Shown here: in pieces, positions 26,101 to 35,432 of the stretch
Layout: each line of letters opens with the position of its first letter
How positions within the stretch are numbered: the stretch's first letter is position 1
Assembly (NCBI RefSeq): GCF_000428845.1
Contig: NZ_AUAS01000005.1
Location: forward strand, 310,001 to 374,000
DNA length: 64,000 nt
Direction: 5' to 3'
From: Dyadobacter alkalitolerans DSM 23607
Lineage (GTDB): Bacteria; Bacteroidota; Bacteroidia; Cytophagales; Spirosomataceae
Made by a program: the position numbers and the translations under genes
The notes under the pieces: model-generated
What the model was told of the DNA's origin: nothing
Seen by the model: the letters and a program-made list of their open reading frames with translations, nothing else
The model's database searches: none

Positions 26101-27379
26101 CAACCAATTCAAGATCCGTAAACAGCTGGTAAAGATTATCCAGCTCCCCGCCCATGTGGTTGTTCAGTATTCCTGACTTTTTCTCTAAAAGTTGCTCCCT
26201 GATGGTGTCATCCGTTTCGGTAAGTTCGTGGTAAAAATCAGAGAAGAGCTCTTCCGCACCGGCATTGGTGAGAACATTGTTCACATCGGCCAGAAACTCA
26301 TAGCCCGATGTGCCCTGGATAGGCCACTGCACAGGCATGGACTCATCTTTTTCAAGAATTTTTTCAACAATAAGATAGGTGTCCTGACCTGCCAGCTCCC
26401 GGAGCTTATCCATATAGCCCGCGGGGTCGTAAAGTCCGTCGATATGGTCTACACGCAAGCCCTGGAAAATACCTTCGTCTACAAGTTGCTTGATAAATTG
26501 GTGATATTTTTCAAAAACGTCATCCCGCTGCATATTAAGGCATATCAGGGCGTTTACAGTAAAAAATCTCCGGAAATTAATTTTCGAATCGGTTTCCTGC
26601 CAGAAGCAAAGTAAGTATTCCTGCCCTTTGGCCATCGCAGTCAATTTTTCCTTATCCGCATTGACCGAGGCTATGACCTGATCGATCCAGCCTTTGATCT
26701 TTTCGTTTTTCATCAGAGAAGAAAGTTGAAGCAAAAACTCGCTCCAACGCTGCGAAAATACTTTGGCATCTTCGGCCTCGTGAATTTCGTTCAGCTGGGT
26801 GACCAGTTGCTGGATGGTTTCAGGAGCATTCTCCTGATCTGTGCCCAGCAGGTTCATGTAAGAACGGATATTCAAAGGAAATGTCGCCCCTTCGTAATTG
26901 ATAACCAGCTTGTTCCCGGCATATTCCAGTTTTAGCTGCTCATTTTCAATCACTTCTTCGAGCGTAGCGCCCAGAAAAGGGACCATTAACTTACCCTGAA
27001 ATAACTTGCTATTCCAGGCAATGTCAAAAAACGAAGCAAATTCCGACTGTTGCCCTTTTTCGAGCACATCCATTAACCATTCGTTTTCCGAATGGAATGC
27101 CATGTGATTGGGAACAATGTCCTGCAACCAGTCTATATCCAGTTGCTTCAATGTTTCGCTTATTTTTTTTAATTGCTCGATAGTTCCTATTTCCGGGTTA
27201 ACGATCTCGGGGCTGATGCCGTCGTAACCGTGCGTGCTGCCTTTTGTCGCAGCCAAAATAGGAGAAGCGTAGATCGTCCGGACGCCCAGTTTCTGTAAAT
27301 AAGATATCTGGTTCTCGAAGTCTGAAAAGGAAAAATCTTTATGAAATTGTAACCGATAAGTAGCTGTTGGATTCTTCAT
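23168..27379 (-). CDS. treY: Malto-oligosyltrehalose synthase fused to 4-alpha-glucanotransferase (TreY-MalQ)
   Basis: A 1403-residue two-domain enzyme. Residues 1-890 are TreY: ATYRLQFHKDFSF start, DIVPNHMA, catalytic Asp311 in GLRVDHIDG, Glu339 in LIVEKILEK, and TSTHDTKRGED. This half isomerises the reducing end of maltooligosaccharides to a trehalose linkage. Residues 905-1403 are MalQ: GVLLHITSLASPFGIGDLG, Asp1200 in VRLDHFRAF, Glu1247 in VAEDLGE and GTHDNNTT. This half disproportionates alpha-1,4-glucans. All catalytic residues seen are intact. TreZ, which would release trehalose from the TreY product, is not in the window. The gene runs away from the glgE operon, separated by a lone receiver gene. 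Confidence 0.92.
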   Translation of the reverse strand: MKNPTATYRLQFHKDFSFSDFENQISYLQKLGVRTIYASPILAATKGSTHGYDGISPEIVNPEIGTIEQLKKISETLKQLDIDWLQDIVPNHMAFHSENEWLMDVLEKGQQSEFASFFDIAWNSKLFQGKLMVPFLGATLEEVIENEQLKLEYAGNKLVINYEGATFPLNIRSYMNLLGTDQENAPETIQQLVTQLNEIHEAEDAKVFSQRWSEFLLQLSSLMKNEKIKGWIDQVIASVNADKEKLTAMAKGQEYLLCFWQETDSKINFRRFFTVNALICLNMQRDDVFEKYHQFIKQLVDEGIFQGLRVDHIDGLYDPAGYMDKLRELAGQDTYLIVEKILEKDESMPVQWPIQGTSGYEFLADVNNVLTNAGAEELFSDFYHELTETDDTIREQLLEKKSGILNNHMGGELDNLYQLFTDLELVDLQELETVGKDNVKAAIGEFLIQCPIYRYYGKEMPLSQTETEAVRAVLTEVKERHPDLADAAEMLDEAILKRTVDNDEAYNAKALEFYQRWMQFTGPLMAKGGEDTLMYTYNRFIGHNDVGDFPDRFGMPVKDFHHKMRVRRKEWPLSMNTTSTHDTKRGEDVRARLNVLTDLPEEWIAKVNEWRKLNAPLRKADGPTDNDEYLIYQTLVGAYPMPGEDASDFAERLGDYLKKALREAKTDTTWAEPNEAYEKSTEEFALALLDPQSQFFQDFQEYLKTITDAGIVNSLSQVLLKFTCPGIPDVYQGTELWDLSLVDPDNRRPFDYEIRKTWLKDFEDYDTERLLEKLWETRNSGQIKLWLTHQLYNLRKTNPVLFSEGEYVPLKIRGAYKEHILAFARKHKKEFLVVAIPLHSAMLCKEQGKAFFDLDWKDTSIVLPDNMEAAWTEMLTGKEANYEGKLTPAEIFNGLPIAVLKGKKPDNERKAGVLLHITSLASPFGIGDLGSEAYAFADFLAKSGQKLWQILPLNPVEAAQSNSPYSALSSRAGNPLLVSPEMLANEGLLELDSLTEFVLPQNGRADYEQAGKLKHDFLSKAYEKFLSLDIAEAKEAFHAFCGKNEEWLEDFAIYIALKQKHDGKPWYTWPEEFRKRDVNALAGIDREEIEFIKWQQYIFDKQWKELKSYCNEQDIKLLGDIPFYVSYDSADVWANPELFCVDEEGKITGIAGVPPDAFSDDGQLWGMPVFNWGAVKKQDYKWWVDRLAKNIEMFDIVRLDHFRAFADYWEVPGDEKTAVNGEWKLGPDEEFFKKIESALGDLPFVAEDLGEISPEVYKLRDKFKLPGMKVLQFAFGENMAQSDHIPHNFNANFYAYTGTHDNNTTLGWFKAAKDDDIKELIGQYVGYEVTEENICDVLARLTYSSVAKAAILPLQDVLRLDETAIMNIPGSNENNWSWRLTPGQITDEHQQYLLNLTTMYNRD

Positions 27380-27453
27380 AATGGCTGAATGTTATTTTTC
27401 CATCCGCATTAAATATTGTGCCACCCAAATTACTTACGGGCTATCAACCCAAC

Positions 27454-27831
27454 TTACTGCCCCAGCAGCGCCCTCAAAACAGGAATTTCCAGCGGTTTGG
27501 AAAGCAGATGCATCACGTAAGGATTGGAACGGACTCTGGCAATGTCGTCTGTATCCACGGTTGAAGAAATCATGTAGATCCTGATCCGGCGTCTCAGGTT
27601 TTCGGGAAGATGGGCATATTGCCTGGTAAACTCGAATCCGTTCAGGCCCGGCATCTGAATGTCGAGCAAAATGATGGTTTCGGGAAAATGCTCTGTTTGA
27701 TTTTCGAGAAAATCCATGGCAGATTGGGCAGAACTGAATGCTTTAACGGCATGCGCAAGACCACTCTTTAAAAGCAGCTTTTCTTGCGTAAACAAGTCAA
27801 AAGCACTGTCGTCTATCAAAATAAACTCCAT
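27454..27831 (-). CDS. Single-domain response regulator (REC only)
   Basis: A 125-residue receiver with the acidic pair in FILIDDSAFD, the acceptor Asp in ILLDIQMPGLNG, Ser-Ser in MISSTVD and Lys in LSKPLEI. The start is ATG 27831, matching the receiver domain; a longer frame reaching 27921 adds 30 hydrophobic residues that are probably untranslated. It has no output domain. Ending 75 bases before the TreY-MalQ start on the same strand, it is probably transcribed with it. A regulatory link between this receiver and alpha-glucan metabolism is inferred from position only. Confidence 0.87.
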   Translation of the reverse strand: MEFILIDDSAFDLFTQEKLLLKSGLAHAVKAFSSAQSAMDFLENQTEHFPETIILLDIQMPGLNGFEFTRQYAHLPENLRRRIRIYMISSTVDTDDIARVRSNPYVMHLLSKPLEIPVLRALLGQ

Positions 27832-28152
27832 CGGTCCGGCTGAGAAAATTATGGATCTGAATAAGCTATAAACACTAATTCGTGTAAAACTCAAAAAAAA
27901 ATAACCAAATACAATCAGCATTGACGGCCAGATTGCGTCGGGCCGGAACTTGATTTGATAAATTTGTGGCGGTATAAATTGAGAAGTCGCTGAAATTTAC
28001 GCGATTACAAAAATTAATCCAAACCGGAAACTAGAAAATAACTACAATATTAGCGGCTATTGACCTCAATTATAAGCTTCTGGACATTTCTCCAGGCATG
28101 GTTTTGATTGATTCAACAGGCATTCAGGAACGGAAAACTAAAAATCGGATCG
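27832..28152. promoter_or_regulatory. Divergent regulatory region between the receiver/treY and glgE operons
   Basis: About 320 AT-rich bases without a gene, holding the start regions of both directions. TTTG near 27954 followed by TATAAATTG is a possible rightward promoter, but the spacer is about 15 bases and so not canonical. A TTG at 28108 opens the longest glgE frame, but ATG 28153 matches the family start better. No operator palindrome stood out. Confidence 0.4.
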
Positions 28153-30114
28153 ATGCATATTCAGGACGGCAGAAAGCGGGTCGTGATTTCCAACGTTACT
28201 CCCCAGATTGAAAGTGGCAGATTTCCTGCTAAAAGAGCCATAGGAGAAAAAGTGGTTCTGACGGCTGACATTATCGGGGATGGCCATGACGTGGTAGCGG
28301 CAAGCGTAATTTACAAACACGAATCAGCAACAGTATGGGACGAGGTTCCCATGAAATACATTATCAACGATCAATGGGAAGCGACCTGGAAACCAGAGAA
28401 AACGGGTTTCTACGAATATCGTTTTACTGGCTGGATTGACCATTTTACAACATGGAAAAATGGTCTGGTCAAAAAATACGATGCAAACCAGGACATTTCG
28501 GTTGAAATACTGATAGGCGCAGAACTGCTTGAAGAAGCGATGCAACTAGCTGACGAAAAGGACAAACCTGCATTCAAAAACTGGATCGAAGCGCTCAAAA
28601 CAGGCCAGAACCCCGAAGCTGCGGTAAATTTGTCAGTCAGTGATGAAGTGGCCAATGCCATGAAAAAGATCCGTTATACGGATCGGATTACGGTGTATGA
28701 GCATACTTACAAACTGGAAGTGGAGCGCAAAAAAGCCGCTTTCAGCAGCTGGTATGAGCTTTTCCCAAGATCCGCCTCTGCATTGCCGGACACCCATGGA
28801 ACATTCAAGGACGTAATCAACTTGTTGCCGCTGGTTTCGAAGATGGGTTTTGATACGCTTTATTTCCCGCCGGTTCACCCCATAGGTGAAATGAAAAGGA
28901 AAGGGAAAAACAATTCACTTACACCATCCGAAACGGATCCGGGTTCGCCCTGGGCAATCGGTAACCGGCTCGGCGGGCACAAGGCGATCCATCCGGAGCT
29001 GGGCACAATCGAAGATTTTGTGGAGCTGGTTTCGGAGGCAAAAAACCTGGACATCGAGGTCGCTATGGACATTGCTTATCAATGTGCCCCTGATCATCCT
29101 TATGTGAAAGAACATCCCCAATGGTTCAAATGGCGCCCGGACGGAACGGTCCAGTATGCCGAAAATCCGCCCAAACGATATGAAGATATCCTGCCTTTCG
29201 ACTTCGAAACACAGGATTGGCAAAACCTTTGGGAAGAGTTGAAAAGTGTTATCGACTTCTGGATCGGTAAGGGCGTTAAAGTTTTCAGGATCGATAATCC
29301 ACATACAAAAGCATTTGCATTCTGGGAATGGATGATCGGGGAAGTGCGGAAAGTAAACCCCGAAATCATTTTCCTTGCTGAGGCATTCACCAGGCCGCGT
29401 GTGATGGAACGGTTGGCAAAAATCGGTTTTAACCAGTCATACACCTATTTCACATGGCGCAATAGCAAATGGGAAATAGAAAAGTATATGGAAGAACTTA
29501 CCAAAACCGACCAACAATATTATTTCCGTCCAAATTTCTGGCCGAATACACCGGACATTCTACCGCATCATCTGGCGGAAGGTGGCGAGAATGCACACAT
29601 TATGCGTCTGATTCTGGCTGCTACATTATCCTCCAATTACGGATTATACGGACCTGTGTATGAGTATGGGGTTAACAAGCCGCATCCGGGAAAGGAAGAA
29701 TATACCGACAATGAAAAATACGAGATTAAACAGTGGGACTGGAAACAATACAGCCGCACGCGCGAGATCATAACGCGTGTTAACAGGATCCGCAAGGAAA
29801 ACCCGGCATTGCAATCCACCTGGAACATTGACTTTGCGGAGACCACCAATGATATGGTGATCAGCTATATTAAGCAGGATGAAGAATCGAACAATGCATT
29901 GCTGATATCCGTAAATCTGGACGTCTTCAACACGCAAGGCGCCCACGTCAAGGTGCCTATACACCGCTTCGGCATTCATCCCGATCAGACTTACCTGGTC
30001 AGCGATATGCTTAGCGGTGAAAAATATTACTGGCGGGGTGAATACAACTTTGTTCAACTGAACCCATACGAAATGCCTGCACACATATTTAAAATTGAAA
30101 CGCTCAATGGATAA
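28153..30114 (+). CDS. glgE: Alpha-1,4-glucan:maltose-1-phosphate maltosyltransferase GlgE
   Basis: A 653-residue GH13_3 enzyme. It transfers maltose from alpha-maltose-1-phosphate to the non-reducing end of an alpha-1,4-glucan. An N-terminal beta-sandwich domain (RKRVVISNVTPQIESGRFPA) precedes the (beta/alpha)8 barrel. FPPVHPIG, the nucleophile Asp381 in FRIDNPHTK and the acid Glu410 in FLAEAFTRPR are diagnostic for GlgE. The start is ATG 28153; the longer TTG frame from 28108 is not needed. The next gene, TreS-Mak, starts within the last codons of glgE, showing tight coupling in a glgE-treS/mak-glgB operon. The enzyme uses the maltose-1-phosphate made by the downstream maltokinase domain. 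Confidence 0.95.
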   Translation: MHIQDGRKRVVISNVTPQIESGRFPAKRAIGEKVVLTADIIGDGHDVVAASVIYKHESATVWDEVPMKYIINDQWEATWKPEKTGFYEYRFTGWIDHFTTWKNGLVKKYDANQDISVEILIGAELLEEAMQLADEKDKPAFKNWIEALKTGQNPEAAVNLSVSDEVANAMKKIRYTDRITVYEHTYKLEVERKKAAFSSWYELFPRSASALPDTHGTFKDVINLLPLVSKMGFDTLYFPPVHPIGEMKRKGKNNSLTPSETDPGSPWAIGNRLGGHKAIHPELGTIEDFVELVSEAKNLDIEVAMDIAYQCAPDHPYVKEHPQWFKWRPDGTVQYAENPPKRYEDILPFDFETQDWQNLWEELKSVIDFWIGKGVKVFRIDNPHTKAFAFWEWMIGEVRKVNPEIIFLAEAFTRPRVMERLAKIGFNQSYTYFTWRNSKWEIEKYMEELTKTDQQYYFRPNFWPNTPDILPHHLAEGGENAHIMRLILAATLSSNYGLYGPVYEYGVNKPHPGKEEYTDNEKYEIKQWDWKQYSRTREIITRVNRIRKENPALQSTWNIDFAETTNDMVISYIKQDEESNNALLISVNLDVFNTQGAHVKVPIHRFGIHPDQTYLVSDMLSGEKYYWRGEYNFVQLNPYEMPAHIFKIETLNG

Positions 30115-33100
30115 AATAATGGAAGACAAAAACGGAATACTTGATAAGAACCTGCACTGGTATAAAGATGCCATTATATATGAATTGCACATTAAAGCAT
30201 TTAAAGACGGCAACTGCGACGGGATCGGAGATTTCAAGGGGCTTATGGAGCAACTTGATTATTTGCAGGACCTGGGCGTAACGGCCATCTGGTTATTGCC
30301 TTTTTATCCATCACCGCTCCGCGACGATGGTTACGATATTGCTGACTATTACTCGATCAACCCATCTTATGGCGATCTGACAGAGTTCCAGGATTTCCTG
30401 AAAGAAGCGCATCAGCGTGGCTTGAAGGTGATTACTGAGTTGGTTATCAACCACACTTCTGATCAGCATCCCTGGTTTCAGCGTGCAAGAAAAGCGCCGA
30501 AAGGTTCGCCGGAACGCGAGTTCTATGTTTGGACAGACGATCCGAAGCAATTCAAGGATGCCCGGATCATTTTCCAGGATTACGAAAAATCAAACTGGAC
30601 CTGGGATAGCGAAGCAGAACAATATTACTGGCACCGCTTCTTCCATCACCAACCGGATTTGAACTACGACAGTCCCCTGGTACAGGAAGAAATCCTGAAA
30701 ATACTTGAATTCTGGTGTGAAATGGGTGTGGACGGTTTCCGTCTGGACGCTGTTCCTTACCTGTTTGAACGGGATGGAACAAACTGTGAAAACCTTCCGG
30801 AAACGCATGAGTATCTCAAAAAACTGAGAGCATATGTGGACGAACGCTATCCGGGCACATTGCTGTTGGCGGAAGCCAATATGTGGCCGGAAGATTCTGC
30901 TGCGTATTTTGGCGACGGTGATGAATGTCAGATGAACTACCACTTTCCAATCATGCCGCGCATGTTCATGTCGCTGCAAATGGAAGACCGCTATCCTATC
31001 ACCGACATTTTTGACCAAACACCCGAAATTCCTGAAAACTGCCAGTGGGGAATATTCCTGCGGAACCATGATGAGCTGACGCTGGAAATGGTGACCGATG
31101 AGGAACGTGACTATATGTATAAAGTATATGTCAAAGATCCGAAGGCAAGAATCAACCTGGGAATCAGGCACAGACTTGCTCCTTTGATGGAGAACAGCCG
31201 GAAGAAGATCGAGCTGCTTAACTCACTGCTTTTCACATTCCCGGGCACACCGATCATTTACTATGGAGATGAAATTGGTATGGGTGATAACTTCTATCTC
31301 GGCGACCGCGATGGAGTAAGAACGCCTATGCAATGGAACCCAGACCGTAATGCAGGCTTTTCACAGGCCAATCCGCAACGACTTTACTTACCATTGATCC
31401 TGGATCCGCAATATCATTATGAATCGGTGAATGTGGAGTTACAGGAGCGTAATTCATCCTCATTATTGTGGTGGATGAAAAGGGCCATCGCTACCCGGAA
31501 GAAGTACGATGCATTCAGCCGCGGCGATATCAAGTTTCTTAACTCGGAGAACTCAAAAGTGCTGGCTTTTACCAGGACTTTCAAAGATGAAACCATGCTG
31601 GTGATTGCGAACTTGTCACGCTTCCCGCAACCCGTGGAGTTAGATCTGGACGCATATAAAGGTTTCCAGCCGGTTGAGATTTATAGTAAAAACAAGTTTC
31701 CTTCGGTTAAGGATAACACCCCATATTTCTTCACATTGGAGGCATATGCTTGCCAATCTTTTGTAATGCAAAAAACGCATCCGGAAATTGATCAGAACGA
31801 GGAGCTTCCGCTGCTTGAATTGAAAGACTGGAGTGATTTGCTTAAACCGGAGGTTCTCGAAAAGCTGGAAAACAAATTCCTGCCTTCTTACCTGATGAAA
31901 ATGAGGTGGTTTGGTGGAAAAGGAAAAGGTCTGGACAGCATTAAGGTTGTTTCGCAGGCAACAATCCCGCTGGGACAAAATCCGCCTGCTTACATTCTGT
32001 TGCTCGAAATGGCTTATCAAAACGATCTGCCTGAAATGTATCAGCTTCCTGTTGCATATGGCAAAGAACAATTCTCGAACCGTGTGAAGGAGGACTGTCC
32101 GCAAGCTGTAATCGCCAGGATCAAGATCGGTGGTGAGGAGGAAGGCGTGCTGTTCGACGCCATTTACGGATTTGAAATGCAGCAGGCCCTGCTTGTTAAT
32201 ATGGGGGAAAATGTAAAGCTGAAAGCCAAAAACAGTGAGATACATTTCACAGGAAATGCAGATCTGGCTGCGCATATTAAGGAAACCGACAAATTTAAGC
32301 CGCGTGTGCTTTCAGGAGAGCAGAGCAATACTTCCATCACGTTCGACGGCAAGTATTTCTTCAAACTGTACAGAAAAGTGGACCGGGCGATCAATCCCGA
32401 TATGGAAATCACGCATTTCCTTACGCATGAAGCGCAGTTCAAAAATATCCCGGCATTTGTAGGCGCAGTGGAGTGGAAACACAAGAACGACAGCATGGTG
32501 CTGGGTATGATGCAGGAAATGGTTATCAACAGCACCGACGCCTGGGCCAACATGCTAGACAGACTGGATAGCTTCAACGAAAAAATCCTTTCGACCAGCG
32601 AAATACAGCTGCCTACAGAACTTGTGGGCACATTGACAAACCCGGTGGGTTACGAAGACATTCCAGATGCATTAAAGGACTTGCTGGATGTTCCCGTTGC
32701 AGAACAGGTTGCACTCCTGGGAACCAGAACAGCAGAAATGCACCTGGCGCTGGCATCAGGCAAAAATAATCCAGATTTCAAGCCAGAAGAATTTTCGCTG
32801 CATTATCAGCGCTCGGTTTATTCTTCGCTGCAATCACTTGTCCGCGTTGCATTCCAGAGTCTGAACCGCAACACCAAGAAACTGACTCCGGAAGCACAGC
32901 AGGAAGCTGCGGACGTGTTACAAATGAAAGACGAAATCCTGACGGAACTGAAAAAAGTATATAGCCGCAAAATTGACACGGATAAAATCCGGATTCATGG
33001 CGACTATCACTTAGGCCAGGTTTTGTTCACCGGAAAAGACTTCATTATCCTCGATTTTGAGGGTGAGCCTGCGCGTAGTTACAGTGAAAGAAGGCTGAAA

Positions 33101-33460
33101 CGCTCCGCATTGAGAGACGTTGCGGGCATGTTGCGTTCGTTCCATTATGCGGCTTATGGCAGTTTGCATCTGGACAATCAGGTGCGTAAGGAAGACATTA
33201 CGAAACTGCTTCCTTTTGTGGAACAATGGTACCATTACATGAGCGGGTTTTTCATGAAAGCATATCTGGAAACGGTGAAGGACAGCCCGATCATCCCGCA
33301 GAAAAAGGAGGACCTGGAAGTGCTGTTGCAGACATTCCTGTTGCAGAAGGCCATTTACGAACTTAATTATGAGGTCAATAACAGGCCTACATGGGTGATG
33401 GTGCCGTTAAGTGGCATAAAGTCACTCATGCACAAATCCGAACCTCAGGTAACAGCTTAA
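30107..33460 (+). CDS. treS: Trehalose synthase fused to maltokinase (TreS-Mak/Pep2)
   Basis: A 1117-residue bifunctional enzyme. The N-terminal GH13_16 part (about 1-560) interconverts trehalose and maltose. It has WYKDAIIYELHIKAF, GVTAIWLLPFYPSPLRDDGY, the nucleophile Asp214 in GFRLDAVPYL, the acid Glu256 in LLAEANMWPED, and RNHDEL. The C-terminal part (about 600-1117) is a maltokinase with an APH-like fold: HGDYHLGQ at 964-971 is the catalytic loop and ILDFEGEP the metal-binding motif. It makes maltose-1-phosphate for GlgE. ATG 30107 overlaps the glgE end by eight bases; a TTG-initiated longer frame is less likely. The fusion is common in GlgE-pathway bacteria. Confidence 0.94.
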   Translation: MDKIMEDKNGILDKNLHWYKDAIIYELHIKAFKDGNCDGIGDFKGLMEQLDYLQDLGVTAIWLLPFYPSPLRDDGYDIADYYSINPSYGDLTEFQDFLKEAHQRGLKVITELVINHTSDQHPWFQRARKAPKGSPEREFYVWTDDPKQFKDARIIFQDYEKSNWTWDSEAEQYYWHRFFHHQPDLNYDSPLVQEEILKILEFWCEMGVDGFRLDAVPYLFERDGTNCENLPETHEYLKKLRAYVDERYPGTLLLAEANMWPEDSAAYFGDGDECQMNYHFPIMPRMFMSLQMEDRYPITDIFDQTPEIPENCQWGIFLRNHDELTLEMVTDEERDYMYKVYVKDPKARINLGIRHRLAPLMENSRKKIELLNSLLFTFPGTPIIYYGDEIGMGDNFYLGDRDGVRTPMQWNPDRNAGFSQANPQRLYLPLILDPQYHYESVNVELQERNSSSLLWWMKRAIATRKKYDAFSRGDIKFLNSENSKVLAFTRTFKDETMLVIANLSRFPQPVELDLDAYKGFQPVEIYSKNKFPSVKDNTPYFFTLEAYACQSFVMQKTHPEIDQNEELPLLELKDWSDLLKPEVLEKLENKFLPSYLMKMRWFGGKGKGLDSIKVVSQATIPLGQNPPAYILLLEMAYQNDLPEMYQLPVAYGKEQFSNRVKEDCPQAVIARIKIGGEEEGVLFDAIYGFEMQQALLVNMGENVKLKAKNSEIHFTGNADLAAHIKETDKFKPRVLSGEQSNTSITFDGKYFFKLYRKVDRAINPDMEITHFLTHEAQFKNIPAFVGAVEWKHKNDSMVLGMMQEMVINSTDAWANMLDRLDSFNEKILSTSEIQLPTELVGTLTNPVGYEDIPDALKDLLDVPVAEQVALLGTRTAEMHLALASGKNNPDFKPEEFSLHYQRSVYSSLQSLVRVAFQSLNRNTKKLTPEAQQEAADVLQMKDEILTELKKVYSRKIDTDKIRIHGDYHLGQVLFTGKDFIILDFEGEPARSYSERRLKRSALRDVAGMLRSFHYAAYGSLHLDNQVRKEDITKLLPFVEQWYHYMSGFFMKAYLETVKDSPIIPQKKEDLEVLLQTFLLQKAIYELNYEVNNRPTWVMVPLSGIKSLMHKSEPQVTA

Positions 33461-33470
33461 AATTTTGACC

Positions 33471-35402
33471 ATGACAGATCAGCGCAGCGATGCATTGCCA
33501 ATGCTTTCCGGATTTGACATTGACTTGTTCAAGTCCGGAACACATTATCATATTTATAATAAACTTGGCTCCCACATTATCGAACGGGACGGGGTCAAAG
33601 GGACGCATTTTGCCGTTTGGGCACCTAATGCGCAGCAGGTTTCAGTGGTTGGAAATTTCAATGGCTGGAACAGGGAATCACATCCCTTAAATGTCAGAAC
33701 GGACGGTTCCGGCATTTGGGAGGGCTTTTTGCCGGAAATTGGCCGCGGAGAATATTACAAATATTTTATCCGCTCCAATAATGGTTACGAAGTAGAAAAA
33801 GGAGACCCTTACGCATTTCACTGGGAAACACCACCCCACACTGCCACCGTGGTATGGGACCTTGATTACCAATGGAATGACGCACAATGGCTGGAAAAAC
33901 GCCGTGGCGCACCTCCGCTCAGCCAACCTATTTCAGTTTACGAAATGCATATTGGCTCATGGCGCAGAGTGGATGAAGAAGAGGGCCGTTTCCTGACCTA
34001 CCGCGAGCTGGCAGCCGAGTTACCGGAATATTGCAATTACATGAATTTCACACATGTGGAATTTATGCCGGTGATGGAACACCCGTTCTACGGATCGTGG
34101 GGTTACCAGCTGACTGGTTACTTCGCTCCCAGCAGCCGATTCGGAACGCCTCAGGATTTCATGTTCCTTGTTGACTCGCTGCACCAGGCTGGCATCGGTG
34201 TGATCCTGGACTGGGTGCCTTCCCACTTCCCAACCGATGAGCACGGGCTGGGCTACTTCGACGGAACGCATCTTTACGAGCATGCCGATCCTAAAAAGGG
34301 CTTTCATCCGGATTGGAAGAGTTTTATCTTCAACTACGGACGGAATGAAGTGAAGGCATTCTTGATTTCAAATGCAATTTACTGGCTGGACAAATTCCAT
34401 ATCGATGGTTTACGGGTTGATGCCGTAGCATCTATGCTTTACCTGGATTATTCCAGAAATGAAGGAGAATGGATCCCTAACCAGTATGGCGGACGCGAGA
34501 ACCTGGAAGCGCTGGATTTTTTAAGAGAATTCAACAATGCGTTGCATACCAATTTCCCCGATGTTCTCACCATTGCCGAAGAATCTACCGCCTGGCCGGG
34601 CGTTACCAGCCCGACAAACAATGGTGGCCTGGGCTTTGACATGAAGTGGATGATGGGCTGGATGCACGATACATTGTCTTACTTCCAACTGGACCCGATT
34701 TACCGCTCCCATCATCAGGGGCAACTTGCATTCAGCATGCATTATGCATTTTCTGAGAAATTTACTTTGCCGCTTTCACACGATGAGGTGGTTTATGGTA
34801 AAAATTCGATGATCAATAAAATGCCTGGCGACCATTGGCAGCAGTTTGCCAACCTGCGTTTGCTTTATGGCTACATGTTCGGACATCCGGGTGCGAAGCT
34901 GCTTTTCATGGGCGCGGATTTTGCGCAACGGCACGAATGGCGCCACGATTTCAGCCTGGATTGGAACGAAAACAACAATCCGTCCCATACAGGCATTCAG
35001 CTCTTGTTAAAAGATCTCAATGGTTTCTATAAATTGCAACCGGCTCTTTACGAAAATAATTTTTCACAGGAGGGTTTCGAATGGATCGATAACCAGGATG
35101 GCGTAAACAGCATCATGAGCTGGATCCGGAAAGGAAAGAATGAAGAGGACGATCTGATTTTTGTCGGAAACTTCACGCCGATTGTTAAGAGCAACTACCG
35201 GATCGGCGTTTCGAAGCCTGGATACTATCAGGAAATCTTTAATACAGATGACTTGAAATATGGCGGATCTGATGTGGTTAACCGGGAAGAACAGGAAAGT
35301 TATCCTGTTCCGAAACACGGAAAAATCCACTCACTACCGCTTGTTTTACCTCCCCTGGGCATTATTGTATTAAAATATGTGCGGGGTTTTGACTGGTTGT
35401 AA
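33471..35402 (+). CDS. glgB: 1,4-alpha-glucan branching enzyme GlgB
   Basis: A 643-residue GH13_9 enzyme that forms alpha-1,6 branches. The N-terminal CBM48 (FAVWAPNAQQVSVVGNFNGW, about 42-61) leads to the barrel with YEMHIGSWRR, the nucleophile Asp317 in GLRVDAVASM, the acid Glu370 in TIAEEST and LPLSHDEVVYGK. The start is ATG 33471, ten bases after the TreS-Mak stop. It completes the operon in which trehalose is turned to maltose, phosphorylated, polymerised by GlgE and branched here. No glgA or glgC is present in the window, in line with the GlgE route. All key residues are present. Confidence 0.95.
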   Translation: MTDQRSDALPMLSGFDIDLFKSGTHYHIYNKLGSHIIERDGVKGTHFAVWAPNAQQVSVVGNFNGWNRESHPLNVRTDGSGIWEGFLPEIGRGEYYKYFIRSNNGYEVEKGDPYAFHWETPPHTATVVWDLDYQWNDAQWLEKRRGAPPLSQPISVYEMHIGSWRRVDEEEGRFLTYRELAAELPEYCNYMNFTHVEFMPVMEHPFYGSWGYQLTGYFAPSSRFGTPQDFMFLVDSLHQAGIGVILDWVPSHFPTDEHGLGYFDGTHLYEHADPKKGFHPDWKSFIFNYGRNEVKAFLISNAIYWLDKFHIDGLRVDAVASMLYLDYSRNEGEWIPNQYGGRENLEALDFLREFNNALHTNFPDVLTIAEESTAWPGVTSPTNNGGLGFDMKWMMGWMHDTLSYFQLDPIYRSHHQGQLAFSMHYAFSEKFTLPLSHDEVVYGKNSMINKMPGDHWQQFANLRLLYGYMFGHPGAKLLFMGADFAQRHEWRHDFSLDWNENNNPSHTGIQLLLKDLNGFYKLQPALYENNFSQEGFEWIDNQDGVNSIMSWIRKGKNEEDDLIFVGNFTPIVKSNYRIGVSKPGYYQEIFNTDDLKYGGSDVVNREEQESYPVPKHGKIHSLPLVLPPLGIIVLKYVRGFDWL

Positions 35403-35432
35403 TTTTAATCTTCATCAATAAACTAAATAATT

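Noticed and set aside
29644..30237. Leftward 197-codon frame spanning the glgE/treS junction
   Set aside because: Antisense to two genes with intact catalytic motifs; the product has no recognisable features.
30590..31171. Leftward 193-codon frame inside the TreS-Mak gene
   Set aside because: Antisense shadow of a highly conserved enzyme.
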